Virus record (IMG/VR): IMGVR_UViG_3300046012_000198
Coordinates: 1 to 35,061 of that record
Direction: 5' to 3' (one strand)
From: a virus
DNA: 35,061 nucleotides
The notes under the pieces: generated by a model
What the model was told of the DNA's origin: nothing
The model's input: only the letters and a program-made list of their open reading frames with translations
Database searches by the model: none
Made by a program: the position numbers and the translations under genes
Shown here: positions 1 through 6,315 of the stretch, one piece after another
Layout of the letters: each line of letters opens with the position of its first letter
How positions within the stretch are numbered: the stretch's first letter is position 1

Positions 1-34
1 AGAGATCAGGGCAGCGGCGCGCCTGTCTGAGCGC

Positions 35-55
35 CTGTCTGCTCCCACCAGACCA
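35..55. promoter_or_regulatory. operator-like site 1 (8-5-8 inverted repeat)
   Basis: Arms CTGTCTGC and CCAGACCA are separated by 5 bases. They match the perfect site at 6150-6170 in 7 of 8 and 6 of 8 positions with the same spacer. A further CTGTCTG half-site lies at 23-29. The site is in the gap left of the gene ending at 110, so it probably controls a minus-strand gene beyond the left edge. A repressor operator is an inference from the shared architecture. Confidence 0.45.
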
Positions 56-72
56 GACTAACTCGCCGGGCC

Positions 73-114
73 GGTAGCGGTCCACAGGGTTGTACCCATC
101 TGTGGACTGCTACC
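73..114. terminator. strong hairpin at the end of the 110-334 gene
   Basis: Arms at 73-87 and 100-114 pair over 15 positions (14 Watson-Crick plus one G-T) around a 12-base loop that contains its own GGGT/ACCC pair. It overlaps the stop codon of the minus-strand gene ending at 110. No T-run follows on either strand, so it is either an atypical terminator or an mRNA-stabilising structure at the end of the recT operon. Bases 1-72 hold no gene that I can support, only this hairpin's flank and operator-like site 1. Confidence 0.55.
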
Positions 115-334
115 CGGTGAATTCCCACACCCGGCACTGGACCTGTGGATACACCGGGTGCGGCTCGAATCGCTCGGTCGGGCGGTACACCATCGTGCGG
201 CCCTGATGCTCGGTCGCTCGTTGCTCGACCAACGCGTCGTCTTCGAAGTAGCACCAGCGGTCCCGGAAGCCACCCCGGAAGATGACCACCGGGCGCGCGG
301 TGTCCCAGGGGACCTTGCTAGCTGTTGTCGCCAT
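110..334 (-). CDS. small hypothetical protein downstream of RecT
   Basis: This is a 74-residue protein I do not recognise. The ATG at 334 lies inside the end of the recT gene (17-base overlap), so translation is probably coupled. It is rich in aromatic and basic residues (RWCYFEDD, MVYRPTERF) and has two cysteines, with no membrane segment. The stop lies within the hairpin at 73-114, which makes it the last gene of the early operon visible here. Upstream in-frame codons exist, but they are antisense-like Arg/Ser/Pro-rich sequence, so I chose the ATG at 334. Function unknown. Confidence 0.6.
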   Translation of the reverse strand: MATTASKVPWDTARPVVIFRGGFRDRWCYFEDDALVEQRATEHQGRTMVYRPTERFEPHPVYPQVQCRVWEFTG

Positions 335-1613
335 CGGGGTCGTCTCCGAGGTCGATCTCGGGCTCCATGTGCTCGGCCTCGTAGGCGGCGTCCAGCGCGG
401 CCTCCTGCTCCTCGTCAGACAGTACCCGGTCCTGGGGCTGCGCTGGCACGGCCGGGGCCGGCTCGGGCTGATCTGGCCCCGGCGCGGGCTCCTCGAACGC
501 GACCGCAGCACGCAGCTCGTCGGGCGTGGCGAACTCCAGCGGCATCACCGCGCCGCCCTGGATGGCCATCAGGACCGTCGGCAGGCGATCACCGTGCTTG
601 TCGATCGCCGCGTCACGCAGCGCCTTCCACACCGCCGTCTGACGGATCTTGGGCCGCGCGGTGCCCTCATCCTCGACCTTCGCCCTCACCGACTGCGACG
701 AGGACGGCTCCTCGGGCGCCTGGCTGGCCTCGGCCGCGTCGGCGGCCGCTTGGGCCTCCTGCTCCTCGGCTGTGGGCTCGGCGGCGCCGGTCTCGGGCTC
801 GACACCGCCGGTGCCGCCCGGCTGGCCGTCGAAGGCGTCCAGGGCGTCGGGGGACAGGTCGACCCGGATCGACTCGTCGGAGGCGATGGCCTGGGCGAGC
901 AGCGTCGACTTCGGCAGGAACTTGAACATCTGCCGTACCGCCGACTTGGTGGCCATCGCGTCGTAGTCGGTCGCCCACGGGGAGCGGGCGTTGCGCCCGG
1001 ACTGGCTGCGCAGCCGGATCCGTTCGACGTCGTCGCGGCCCATCACGTGGAACACCCGGCCGCCGTTCACCATCCGGGCCACGGCGTAGTACAGGATCGG
1101 CTTGCCCTTCTCGGCGTCGAACCGGGGCCGGTGGATCAGCTTGTCCTCCAGCCCGTACTCGATCTCGTACTCCTCGTTTTCGAAGATCGCGTGCGCCTTG
1201 ATCTCGGCGACGAGCTGGCTGCGCTGAGCCAGTTCGATCATGCCCTGGTAGCCGAGGATCCACTGTGCCTCATGCTGGCCGCGCCGGCTGTTGTGGAACG
1301 GCAGCACCCAGCCGTGCCCGAGCGCGGGCACGTTCGGGCGCAGCCCGAGCTGTGCGGCGGTCATCAGCGCGCCGAGCAGGGTCTGCTTCGTGCAGCGGAT
1401 CAGGTCCGGCACGGTGCGCACGGCGGTAATGGCGTCGCGGATGAGCTGGGCCGCCTCCAGGCCGCGCGGCATCGCGGCCTGGAACTGCTCCTGCATCAGC
1501 CACAGCTCAGCGGACAGGTTCGCGACCCGGTCGACTTCCTTGCCGGACTTGGCCGGTTCGAGGCCGGCGGCCGCTCGGGCGCGGTCGGCTGGGGTCTCGG
1601 TGGGTTCACTCAT
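318..1613 (-). CDS. recT: RecT-family single-strand annealing protein
   Basis: The 431-residue product is a RecT-type recombinase that coats single-stranded DNA and anneals homologous strands during phage recombination. The conserved core spans about residues 40-265. It includes the helical stretch after CTKQTLLGALMTAAQLGL, the GHGWVLPF strand, the LGYQGMIELAQRS block and the AVRQMFKFLPKS block near the core end. The C-terminus (about 280-431) is acidic, Pro/Ala-rich and probably flexible, so the protein is longer than RecT proteins of about 300 residues. The ATG at 1613 overlaps the preceding gene by 8 bases and follows a CCACCCAAGGAG leader. The YqaJ exonuclease gene (2204-3283) is the expected partner, as in exonuclease/annealing protein pairs. 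Confidence 0.93.
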   Translation of the reverse strand: MSEPTETPADRARAAAGLEPAKSGKEVDRVANLSAELWLMQEQFQAAMPRGLEAAQLIRDAITAVRTVPDLIRCTKQTLLGALMTAAQLGLRPNVPALGHGWVLPFHNSRRGQHEAQWILGYQGMIELAQRSQLVAEIKAHAIFENEEYEIEYGLEDKLIHRPRFDAEKGKPILYYAVARMVNGGRVFHVMGRDDVERIRLRSQSGRNARSPWATDYDAMATKSAVRQMFKFLPKSTLLAQAIASDESIRVDLSPDALDAFDGQPGGTGGVEPETGAAEPTAEEQEAQAAADAAEASQAPEEPSSSQSVRAKVEDEGTARPKIRQTAVWKALRDAAIDKHGDRLPTVLMAIQGGAVMPLEFATPDELRAAVAFEEPAPGPDQPEPAPAVPAQPQDRVLSDEEQEAALDAAYEAEHMEPEIDLGDDPDGDNS

Positions 1614-1887
1614 GGCGTGCTCCTTGGGTGGGGACGTAGGTCACGGTCAGCTTGCCGTGGATTCGGGATTCGTCAACGCTCAGCGGCCGGAACGCCGCTG
1701 AGGGGTAGACGTCGCGTGGATGGATCAGGATGCCCTCGCTGATCAGGATCTCGATCAGGTCCGGCCACGGCGGGATGAGCGGCGGCAACAGTGGCGCCTT
1801 CGGGCGCCACCCCTGCGGGGACCACACGATCAGTCCCCGGCGGGCCGCGCCGATCAGGATCTGCCGCTGCCCCGGCGTGGCCATCAT
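1606..1887 (-). CDS. hypothetical protein between the Zn-binding protein and RecT
   Basis: This is a 93-residue protein of unknown function. The ATG at 1887 overlaps the preceding stop in an ATGA arrangement, and the end overlaps the recT start by 8 bases, so it is an integral member of the operon. It has a basic N-terminal part (residues 1-30, RQILIGAARRGLIVW) and a Pro-rich middle. A putative helix around DLIEILISEG is followed by a C-terminal segment ending KLTVTYVPTQ. It has no cysteine clusters or membrane helix. By position it may accompany the recombination genes, but nothing in the sequence gives a function. Confidence 0.7.
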   Translation of the reverse strand: MMATPGQRQILIGAARRGLIVWSPQGWRPKAPLLPPLIPPWPDLIEILISEGILIHPRDVYPSAAFRPLSVDESRIHGKLTVTYVPTQGARHE

Positions 1888-2207
1888 GTCGGCCGGCCGA
1901 ACAGCGCGAGCTGGGTCGGCGCGGCCACCAGGTGCCGCTGCCATTTCGAGGTCGGGTCGAATAGCGGCGGCTCGGCCGAGGTGTGGCAGTCGCAGGCGCA
2001 CCGCCAGATGTGGATCGGGCCGACCTCGACCGGACGGCCTTTGATCGTGACGACCTGCCCGGCCGGGTTGGTGAGGTAGCCGGCGGGGTGGCGCACGCCG
2101 AACTGGGCCGGGCCGCCAACCGAGCACTGACAGTCGTGGTGGCGTCCGAGCTGGCAATGCTGGGTCGGCCCCCACTCGCAAGGCGTCACTGGCCGACCTT
2201 TACTCAC
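1884..2207 (-). CDS. Cys/His-rich putative zinc-binding protein
   Basis: The product is about 107 residues long. The N-terminal third carries a dense Cys/His cluster (CEWGPTQHCQLGRHHDCQC), and a second cluster (WRCACDCH) lies near residue 70. This suggests one or two zinc sites formed by the paired clusters. Similar short Cys/His-rich proteins are common in Streptomyces phages, but I cannot assign the family with certainty. I chose GTG at 2207 because it overlaps the stop of the exonuclease gene (GTGA), the coupling used elsewhere in this operon. A GTG at 2189 with an AAAGG upstream is an alternative. Possible roles are DNA or protein binding in the early region. Confidence 0.7.
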   Translation of the reverse strand: MSKGRPVTPCEWGPTQHCQLGRHHDCQCSVGGPAQFGVRHPAGYLTNPAGQVVTIKGRPVEVGPIHIWRCACDCHTSAEPPLFDPTSKWQRHLVAAPTQLALFGRPT

Positions 2208-3283
2208 GGTGCCGTCGTCCACTGCCAGTTGCGCCGGTACCGCAAACCGCCCGGCTCGGTCAGGGCCTCCGGGTGCGCCTCGATCAGCGCCTTCAGCCCC
2301 GCCGCATCCAGCGTCGGCTTCGGCCGCGAGTAGTCCTCAGCCCACTCCGGGTGGGCCTTCTGCCAGTCCTTGTTCGCGCCGTCGATCTGCTTACTCGGGC
2401 GCCACGACGCGATCGGGGTGCCGTCGGGCCAGGTCAGCTCGGTCGCGTTGCCCAGGACCGCCTGAAGCTCAGCAACCAGGCCGTTGTACTCGGCCTCCAC
2501 GGCTGCCTTCTCGGCATACAGCTTCTGCGCGCGCCGGACCTTGTCGCCCAGCTCGTCGGGCAGCTCCCGCACCTCACCTGGCTGCGCGTCGGTGTACAGC
2601 AGCTTCAGCAGGCCCGTTGACTTCTCGCTTGGCGCCGGGGGCAGGTCGCCCAGTACGTGCTTGGCCCACCAGTCATCAACGACGGTGAAGATCCGCCGGA
2701 TCAGCTCCTCGTCGCGACCCATCAGCCGGTGCTCGATCTTGAACCGGGGACCCAGGGCCAGAAAGTGGATGTGATGGCGGCCGGTCACGCCGAGCTGGTG
2801 CGCCCCGGTGAACTGAAACGCCGTCGGCACCTCGTCCTCACCGTCAGGGCCGAACCACTGCGACAGGTCGCCTTGGGTCTTGACCTCGATCAGGCACTTG
2901 CCCTGCGGGCAGATCGACAGGGTATCCACGCTGGCCCCGGCGTAGGGATTGATCCGGGAGCGGAGCAGCCCGCAGCGGCGGGTCTCGATCGGGAAGCCGG
3001 CGAACCGTTCAGCCCACAGGCGGATGATCTCCGGTTCGAAGATCTGGCCCCGGGCCATCGCGTCGTTGGCGGCCTGGTCGGGGGCGCGGCCGGTCTTGTC
3101 GGCCCACAGGCCGAACTCGTCACGGTAGGAGGACTGGCCGAACAGCACGGCGACGTCTGAGGCGCCGATGAGTTTGCGCCGTTCAGCCAGCCACACCGCC
3201 CGTTCGACGTCGACGCTGCACACGAGCTGCCCGCCGGGGGTCGCCCACGGGCGGATGATCTGCTTGGACAGGGGTTGCGGCAT
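2204..3283 (-). CDS. YqaJ-like (lambda-exonuclease fold) recombination nuclease
   Basis: The 359-residue product looks like a YqaJ/lambda-exonuclease-family nuclease of the PD-(D/E)XK superfamily. It would resect double-stranded ends to make single strands for RecT. Visible motifs are IGASD at 39-43, RGQIFEPEI at 78-86 (acidic residue E83), an Asp at about 120 and the E133-V-K135 catalytic core. An AFQFTGAHQLGVTG segment follows, typical of the helix after the core. The C-terminus has a coiled stretch (about 215-255). I chose the ATG at 3283 because AAGGGAG lies 7 bases upstream; the longer in-frame start at 3319 would overlap this ribosome site. It sits directly upstream of the recT cluster. 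Confidence 0.88.
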   Translation of the reverse strand: MPQPLSKQIIRPWATPGGQLVCSVDVERAVWLAERRKLIGASDVAVLFGQSSYRDEFGLWADKTGRAPDQAANDAMARGQIFEPEIIRLWAERFAGFPIETRRCGLLRSRINPYAGASVDTLSICPQGKCLIEVKTQGDLSQWFGPDGEDEVPTAFQFTGAHQLGVTGRHHIHFLALGPRFKIEHRLMGRDEELIRRIFTVVDDWWAKHVLGDLPPAPSEKSTGLLKLLYTDAQPGEVRELPDELGDKVRRAQKLYAEKAAVEAEYNGLVAELQAVLGNATELTWPDGTPIASWRPSKQIDGANKDWQKAHPEWAEDYSRPKPTLDAAGLKALIEAHPEALTEPGGLRYRRNWQWTTAP

Positions 3284-3299
3284 GACGGTCTCCCTTGGG

Positions 3300-4328
3300 T
3301 CAGGACTCGACGAGGTCAACGACGTCGTCCCAGCGGTCCGAGACGCCCTGAAGCTGCGCCCGGGCGATCGAGCGGATGTCTTTGCGGGCCTCGAACTTGT
3401 CGTCGTCGACGAGCCCAGCGATGGTGTCGCTGATCAGTGCGTCCAGTGTCGCCGGGTCCAGGGCGTCCAGCTCCCATGACTGCCGGCCGTACGCGGCGAT
3501 GTAGCTCTCGATCCGGGAGTCGGTCAGCTTCGCCGGGTTCGGCGGCGGCTGATACTCGCGGATCTGGTCCATGTTCAGCGCGATGCGGGTGATCTCGATC
3601 GGCGCCGCACCCTGCATCACCTCAGGGTTGCCGGTCAGGAACCATTCGCCAACCTGGAACGCGGCGTCATCCCAGTCGACCGACTCGTCCGGGTCGTCGT
3701 CCAGCTCGACACCCATCGAGGCGTGCAGGTCGGTGTAGGCGAACTTCGTCAGCCGGTCCTGGATGTCTCGGGTCATGTCGATACCGGACGGGTCGTGGTC
3801 ACCGAGATGGATCACCACGACCCGCTGCCCGGCTTCGATGTGGCCCATGAACCGGCGTGCGGCGCCCCACATCTCCGACTGCGACACGTAGCCCCGGCAG
3901 GAGAACCAGGGGCAGTCCCAGGGTTCGGCCGCGCGGGCGACCACGCCGGCCAGGGCTTCCTTCTCGACCCACACCTCGACCCGCAGGTCCTGGTCTTCCC
4001 AGAGGTCGACGTGGTACTGGTCGGCGACGGCCTGCACGATCTCGGCCGGGCTGTTCCACCGGGAGCGGCTACGCAGGTTGCGGGTTCGGTCGGTGATGTG
4101 GTCCCAGTCGATCAGCCCGGCCAGACGGGCACTGTTCACGATCTCGCCTAGCCGCTTGTAGTTGTTCTGGGTGTTCGCGAGCCAGCCGCGCTGCACGAAC
4201 TGGTAGTAGAGCTGGCGCAAGGTGAGGTCGTAGCCCTGGGCGGCGTAGTCGGCGGCCAGGTCATCAGCGCGGCGCACGATGGCCATGGTGGCCGCCTGAG
4301 GCGCCCAACGGGTGTACTGGATCTTCAC
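3300..4328 (-). CDS. topoisomerase VI subunit A / Spo11-like Toprim protein
   Basis: The 342-residue protein has the layout of Spo11/TopoVI-A proteins: a winged-helix-like N-terminal part with LRQLYYQF (37-44), then a Toprim domain. In TopoVI-A the equivalent Tyr attacks DNA. The Toprim signature is visible as E122 in VWVEKEAL and D177-x-D179 in HLGDHDPSG. This shorter phage form lacks a partner B subunit in the window, so it may be a DNA-cleaving or nicking factor rather than a full topoisomerase. I chose GTG at 4328, which follows AAGGAG by 6 bases; the first in-frame GTG at 4352 lies before this site. It starts a transcription unit behind operator-like site 2. Confidence 0.8.
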   Translation of the reverse strand: MKIQYTRWAPQAATMAIVRRADDLAADYAAQGYDLTLRQLYYQFVQRGWLANTQNNYKRLGEIVNSARLAGLIDWDHITDRTRNLRSRSRWNSPAEIVQAVADQYHVDLWEDQDLRVEVWVEKEALAGVVARAAEPWDCPWFSCRGYVSQSEMWGAARRFMGHIEAGQRVVVIHLGDHDPSGIDMTRDIQDRLTKFAYTDLHASMGVELDDDPDESVDWDDAAFQVGEWFLTGNPEVMQGAAPIEITRIALNMDQIREYQPPPNPAKLTDSRIESYIAAYGRQSWELDALDPATLDALISDTIAGLVDDDKFEARKDIRSIARAQLQGVSDRWDDVVDLVES

Positions 4329-4358
4329 GTCGTTCTCCTTGGGTGGGGTCACTAACTA

Positions 4359-4379
4359 GTATCTGGTTAGACCGGACAG
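4359..4379. promoter_or_regulatory. operator-like site 2 upstream of the Toprim gene
   Basis: Arms GTATCTGG and CCGGACAG are separated by 5 bases, matching the perfect 6150-6170 site in 6 of 8 and 7 of 8 positions with the same spacing. It lies in the 54-base gap before the gene starting at 4328. On the minus strand a GATACT hexamer overlaps the site and could be a -10 element, although no good -35 is visible. Confidence 0.45.
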
Positions 4380-4382
4380 TTT

Positions 4383-4670
4383 CTACCGGCTGCGGGTCGC
4401 GACCAGGATGCCCAGCGCACCGAACGCGATGACAGCCCAGATGCCGAGGCAGCCGAGCACCCACGCCGCGACCGTCGGGCGGCGCCCCGGTTTCGGGTCG
4501 CGCTGGGTCGGGTCGTAGGTCCAGCGCACGATGTCCATCCGCTGCTGGCAGGGCCAGTCCGGCACGGCCGGGTTGACCATGCCGCACCAGCGGGGGTCCG
4601 GCGGCCCGAGCAGCCCCGAGACCTCGTGCCCGGGGTGCGTGGGGCAGGCGTAGACGGGGTAGAAGCTCAC
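4383..4670 (-). CDS. small membrane protein with Cys/His N-terminus
   Basis: This 95-residue protein has a probable zinc-binding N-terminal half with scattered Cys/His (CPTHPGHE, RWCGM, PCQQRMD) and one hydrophobic helix near the C-terminus (about 69-91, VAAWVLGCLGIWAVIAFGAL). A short basic tail, TRSR, follows. It begins with GTG at 4670 in a GTGA overlap with the previous gene. It is probably a type II or tail-anchored inner-membrane protein with the Cys-rich part in the cytoplasm. I do not recognise the family. Its location in the early operon would suit a host-modifying or exclusion function, but that is speculation. Confidence 0.7.
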   Translation of the reverse strand: MSFYPVYACPTHPGHEVSGLLGPPDPRWCGMVNPAVPDWPCQQRMDIVRWTYDPTQRDPKPGRRPTVAAWVLGCLGIWAVIAFGALGILVATRSR

Positions 4671-4969
4671 CGCCGATCCTCCGCACGGTCAGGCTGGTCG
4701 CCGAGCGGAGGACGGTCCAACACCGGCAGCTCGTGCAGGGTGCGATGCATCCGCTCGGCCAGGATCGACTCGATCTCAGCGAGCCGGGCCAGCCGCGCAC
4801 TGTGCTGCTCCCACACGCTGGCCTCGCGGATGCGGCCGGTCTGCTCCAGCAGCTCGATCAGCGTGGCTCGGGCGCGGTACATCCACTCCGTGCCCCGGTT
4901 CTGCACGACCGGCCACGGCGCCATCAGGTCCGCGAGCGGGATCGGCAGCGGGCCAGCGTCGGCGCTCAC
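4667..4969 (-). CDS. hypothetical helical protein
   Basis: This is a 100-residue protein of unknown function. It is mostly predicted helix, with a long amphipathic stretch rich in Ala, Leu, Arg and Glu (about 33-80). The C-terminus is basic/acidic (DQPDRAEDRR). It starts with GTG at 4969 in a GTGA overlap and ends overlapping the next GTG, so it is translationally coupled on both sides. No catalytic motif is visible. Confidence 0.68.
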   Translation of the reverse strand: MSADAGPLPIPLADLMAPWPVVQNRGTEWMYRARATLIELLEQTGRIREASVWEQHSARLARLAEIESILAERMHRTLHELPVLDRPPLGDQPDRAEDRR

Positions 4970-5403
4970 CGCTGACCGTTCGCGTAGAACCCGTAGACCG
5001 CGCGGGTGCCGTCGCGGGACGGGTCGTGGGTGTCATGGACGACGCCGTCGATCACCGCGCACAGGTGCTTGGTGACCCGCACCAGCAGCCGGCCAGCCGG
5101 CAACTCACCGGCCCGCAGATGCACGGTCGTGCCTGACCCGATGCTCATCGTGGGCTCCCACCACCAGCCGGCCTCGAACAGGTACGGCTCGTAGACCCGG
5201 CGGGTCACGCCATCGCGGGGCGAGCGTGATCCCCTCACTTTGGCCGGCTGCGCGCGCAGCATCTCGTGCAGGTCGTCGTACACCTCGCGGTACGGGCGGC
5301 CGGTCGCGATCGCGATGGCCCGGGTCACGCAGTCGTCCGTGCTGCCCCGGAACCCGGCAGCGGCGCGGCCACCGTCGTCGTGGACCCACTCGATCGCGGC
5401 CAT
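4966..5403 (-). CDS. papain/C39-like cysteine peptidase fold protein
   Basis: The 145-residue protein carries the pattern of small phage cysteine-peptidase-like proteins. There is an N-terminal Cys in GSTDDCVTRAIAIATG (C25) that starts a helix. A His lies in TKHLCAVIDG (H113) and is followed by an Asp in VVHDTHD (D124 or D127), giving a plausible Cys-His-Asp triad. The middle part contains WWWEPTMSIGSGTTVHLR. Its substrate is unknown; it could be a protease or amidase acting on a host protein in the early phase. The ATG at 5403 shares one base with the upstream stop (TGATG). The triad is seen in the sequence; enzymatic activity is inferred. Confidence 0.72.
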   Translation of the reverse strand: MAAIEWVHDDGGRAAAGFRGSTDDCVTRAIAIATGRPYREVYDDLHEMLRAQPAKVRGSRSPRDGVTRRVYEPYLFEAGWWWEPTMSIGSGTTVHLRAGELPAGRLLVRVTKHLCAVIDGVVHDTHDPSRDGTRAVYGFYANGQR

Positions 5404-5645
5404 CAGACTTGCCCGCCGTCGACATGCACGACCTTGGCAGACTTCACCGTCGGCGCGCCGATCCGAACGATGTCGACCTGGGCCTCGCCCGGGGCGAGCC
5501 GGTTCAGCCCGGCCTCGATCTTGTAGCGGGCGCGGCTGGCCAGCTCGACATCGCGGAAGTGCCCGTGCGCTGAGACGATCAGCGTGCCGTCCTCCATGTT
5601 CGAGGTCACCACGACCGTCCAGTAGGCGCGGCCCGGCGCGGGCAT
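5403..5645 (-). CDS. hypothetical 80-aa protein
   Basis: This 80-residue protein begins with ATG at 5645 in a TGATG overlap with the upstream stop. It appears to be a small alpha/beta domain: strands AYWTVVVTS, GTLIVSAHG and VDIVRIG, with a helix around ASRARYKIEAGL. I do not recognise the family. It lies in the tightly coupled early operon. Confidence 0.68.
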   Translation of the reverse strand: MPAPGRAYWTVVVTSNMEDGTLIVSAHGHFRDVELASRARYKIEAGLNRLAPGEAQVDIVRIGAPTVKSAKVVHVDGGQV

Positions 5646-5884
5646 CAGAGCGCCCCTGACCGGAGTTGGTCGAGCACGGCCGCGTGCGACACCCGGGTCA
5701 GCATCGCGATCGACTGCACCCAGGCCGACTGCATCCCGTCCTGATACAGCCACTGCTCAGACGGCAGACCGGAGTCCTTGCGGGCCTCGGCGCGGTGCCA
5801 GCGCGCGGCCAGCTCGGCCACGGCGTCGGTGATCCGGGCGGCCAGATCCTCCAGCAGCTCCTCGACCGGCGCGATCGTGGTCAT
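5645..5884 (-). CDS. hypothetical 79-aa helical protein
   Basis: This is a 79-residue, mostly helical protein. The N-terminal helix is PVEELLEDLAARITDAVAEL, and the C-terminal helices hold two tryptophans (WLYQDG, SAWVQSI). The ATG at 5884 shares a base with the stop of the first gene of the operon. In-frame sequence upstream of this ATG is antisense-like and Pro/Ala/Arg-rich, so the longer reading is not credible. Function unknown. Confidence 0.7.
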   Translation of the reverse strand: MTTIAPVEELLEDLAARITDAVAELAARWHRAEARKDSGLPSEQWLYQDGMQSAWVQSIAMLTRVSHAAVLDQLRSGAL

Positions 5885-6036
5885 CACAGGCCCCGGCGTG
5901 ACAGCAGGCGCCCGATCAGCCGGCGCTCCTGACGGCGCAGCAGCCGCTGCGCCAGGGTGCCGCGCTGCGCGGCCTGGTAGTCGCCGATGGTGCGCTGCGT
6001 GAAGTACAGCGCCCGGCGGATGGATGAGAGGTTCAT
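5884..6036 (-). CDS. 50-aa basic protein, first gene of the early operon
   Basis: A short gene of 50 codons plus stop. The product begins MNLSSIRRALYF and ends in an Arg-rich helix (RLLRRQERRLIGRLLSRRGL), so it is strongly basic and could bind nucleic acid. The ATG at 6036 follows the leader CCACCCAAGGGAGCACGCC, the best copy of the repeated start-associated sequence in this region. It is the first gene downstream of the minus-strand promoter candidate. Short Arg-rich proteins of this kind open early operons in several actinophages, but the function is unknown. Confidence 0.7.
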   Translation of the reverse strand: MNLSSIRRALYFTQRTIGDYQAAQRGTLAQRLLRRQERRLIGRLLSRRGL

Positions 6037-6058
6037 GGCGTGCTCCCTTGGGTGGGGC

Positions 6059-6079
6059 GTGTCTTGTCAACCCAGACAG
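6059..6079. promoter_or_regulatory. operator-like site 3 over the minus-strand promoter
   Basis: Arms GTGTCTTG and CCAGACAG are separated by 5 bases; the second arm is identical to that of the 6150-6170 palindrome and the first matches 6 of 8. It overlaps the -10 element and probable start point of the minus-strand promoter candidate, the expected place for a repressor. Confidence 0.5.
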
Positions 6080-6106
6080 TATTTCACCTCCGTCAAGCCC
6101 GGGCAA
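6078..6106 (-). promoter_or_regulatory. candidate promoter for the early operon
   Basis: On the minus strand TTGCCC (6106-6101) and AATACT (6083-6078) are separated by exactly 17 bases. Each matches the sigma-70-type consensus at 4 of 6 positions. The start would fall inside operator-like site 3, about 30 bases before the leader of the gene beginning at 6036. Confidence 0.45.
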
Positions 6107-6121
6107 GTTCACCGAGCCGAC

Positions 6122-6151
6122 TTGACGAACCGATCAACAGCCCGCCATCCT
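6122..6151 (+). promoter_or_regulatory. candidate promoter for the surface-protein gene
   Basis: TTGACG (6122-6127) is a good -35. The best -10 at 18 bases is a poor CATCCT (6146-6151). It is divergent from the minus-strand promoter, and its start would lie in the palindrome at 6150-6170. The long leader to 6316 (about 150 bases) contains an AAGGAGG at 6197-6203 and a plus-strand copy of the CCACCCAAGGA leader near 6236, but no convincing ORF. Confidence 0.3.
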
Positions 6152-6170
6152 GTCTGGGCACGCCAGACAG
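6150..6170. promoter_or_regulatory. operator-like site 4: perfect 8-5-8 palindrome
   Basis: CTGTCTGG and CCAGACAG are perfect inverted arms around GCACG. This is the best copy of a motif found four times, in intergenic positions of the early region (35, 4359, 6059, 6150). A dimeric HTH repressor is the simplest reading; no repressor gene is visible in this window. Confidence 0.6.
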
Positions 6171-6315
6171 CGCGTGAACGGCGCCGGCCCCACAAGGAGG
6201 ACCGACGCCGCCCGCACCGCCCGAGGCCGAGGGACCCCACCCAAGGACTCGCCATCGACCCAGTCAGCGGTCCCCAGAGCATAGGGCGCCCGCTGACCTA
6301 GAGAGGAACCGAACG

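Noticed and set aside
412-425. Further CAGACAG operator half-sites (also near 17700)
   Set aside because: They lie inside coding sequence and have no inverted partner at 5-base spacing.
282-1742. Long plus-strand frame opposite recT
   Set aside because: The RecT protein on the minus strand is unmistakable; the plus frame is a G+C-rich shadow.
5645-6112. A 155-codon reading starting upstream of the operon leader
   Set aside because: The N-terminal half is Pro/Ala/Arg-rich and overlaps promoter and leader; the 79-residue form from 5884 and the 50-residue gene from 6036 explain the region.
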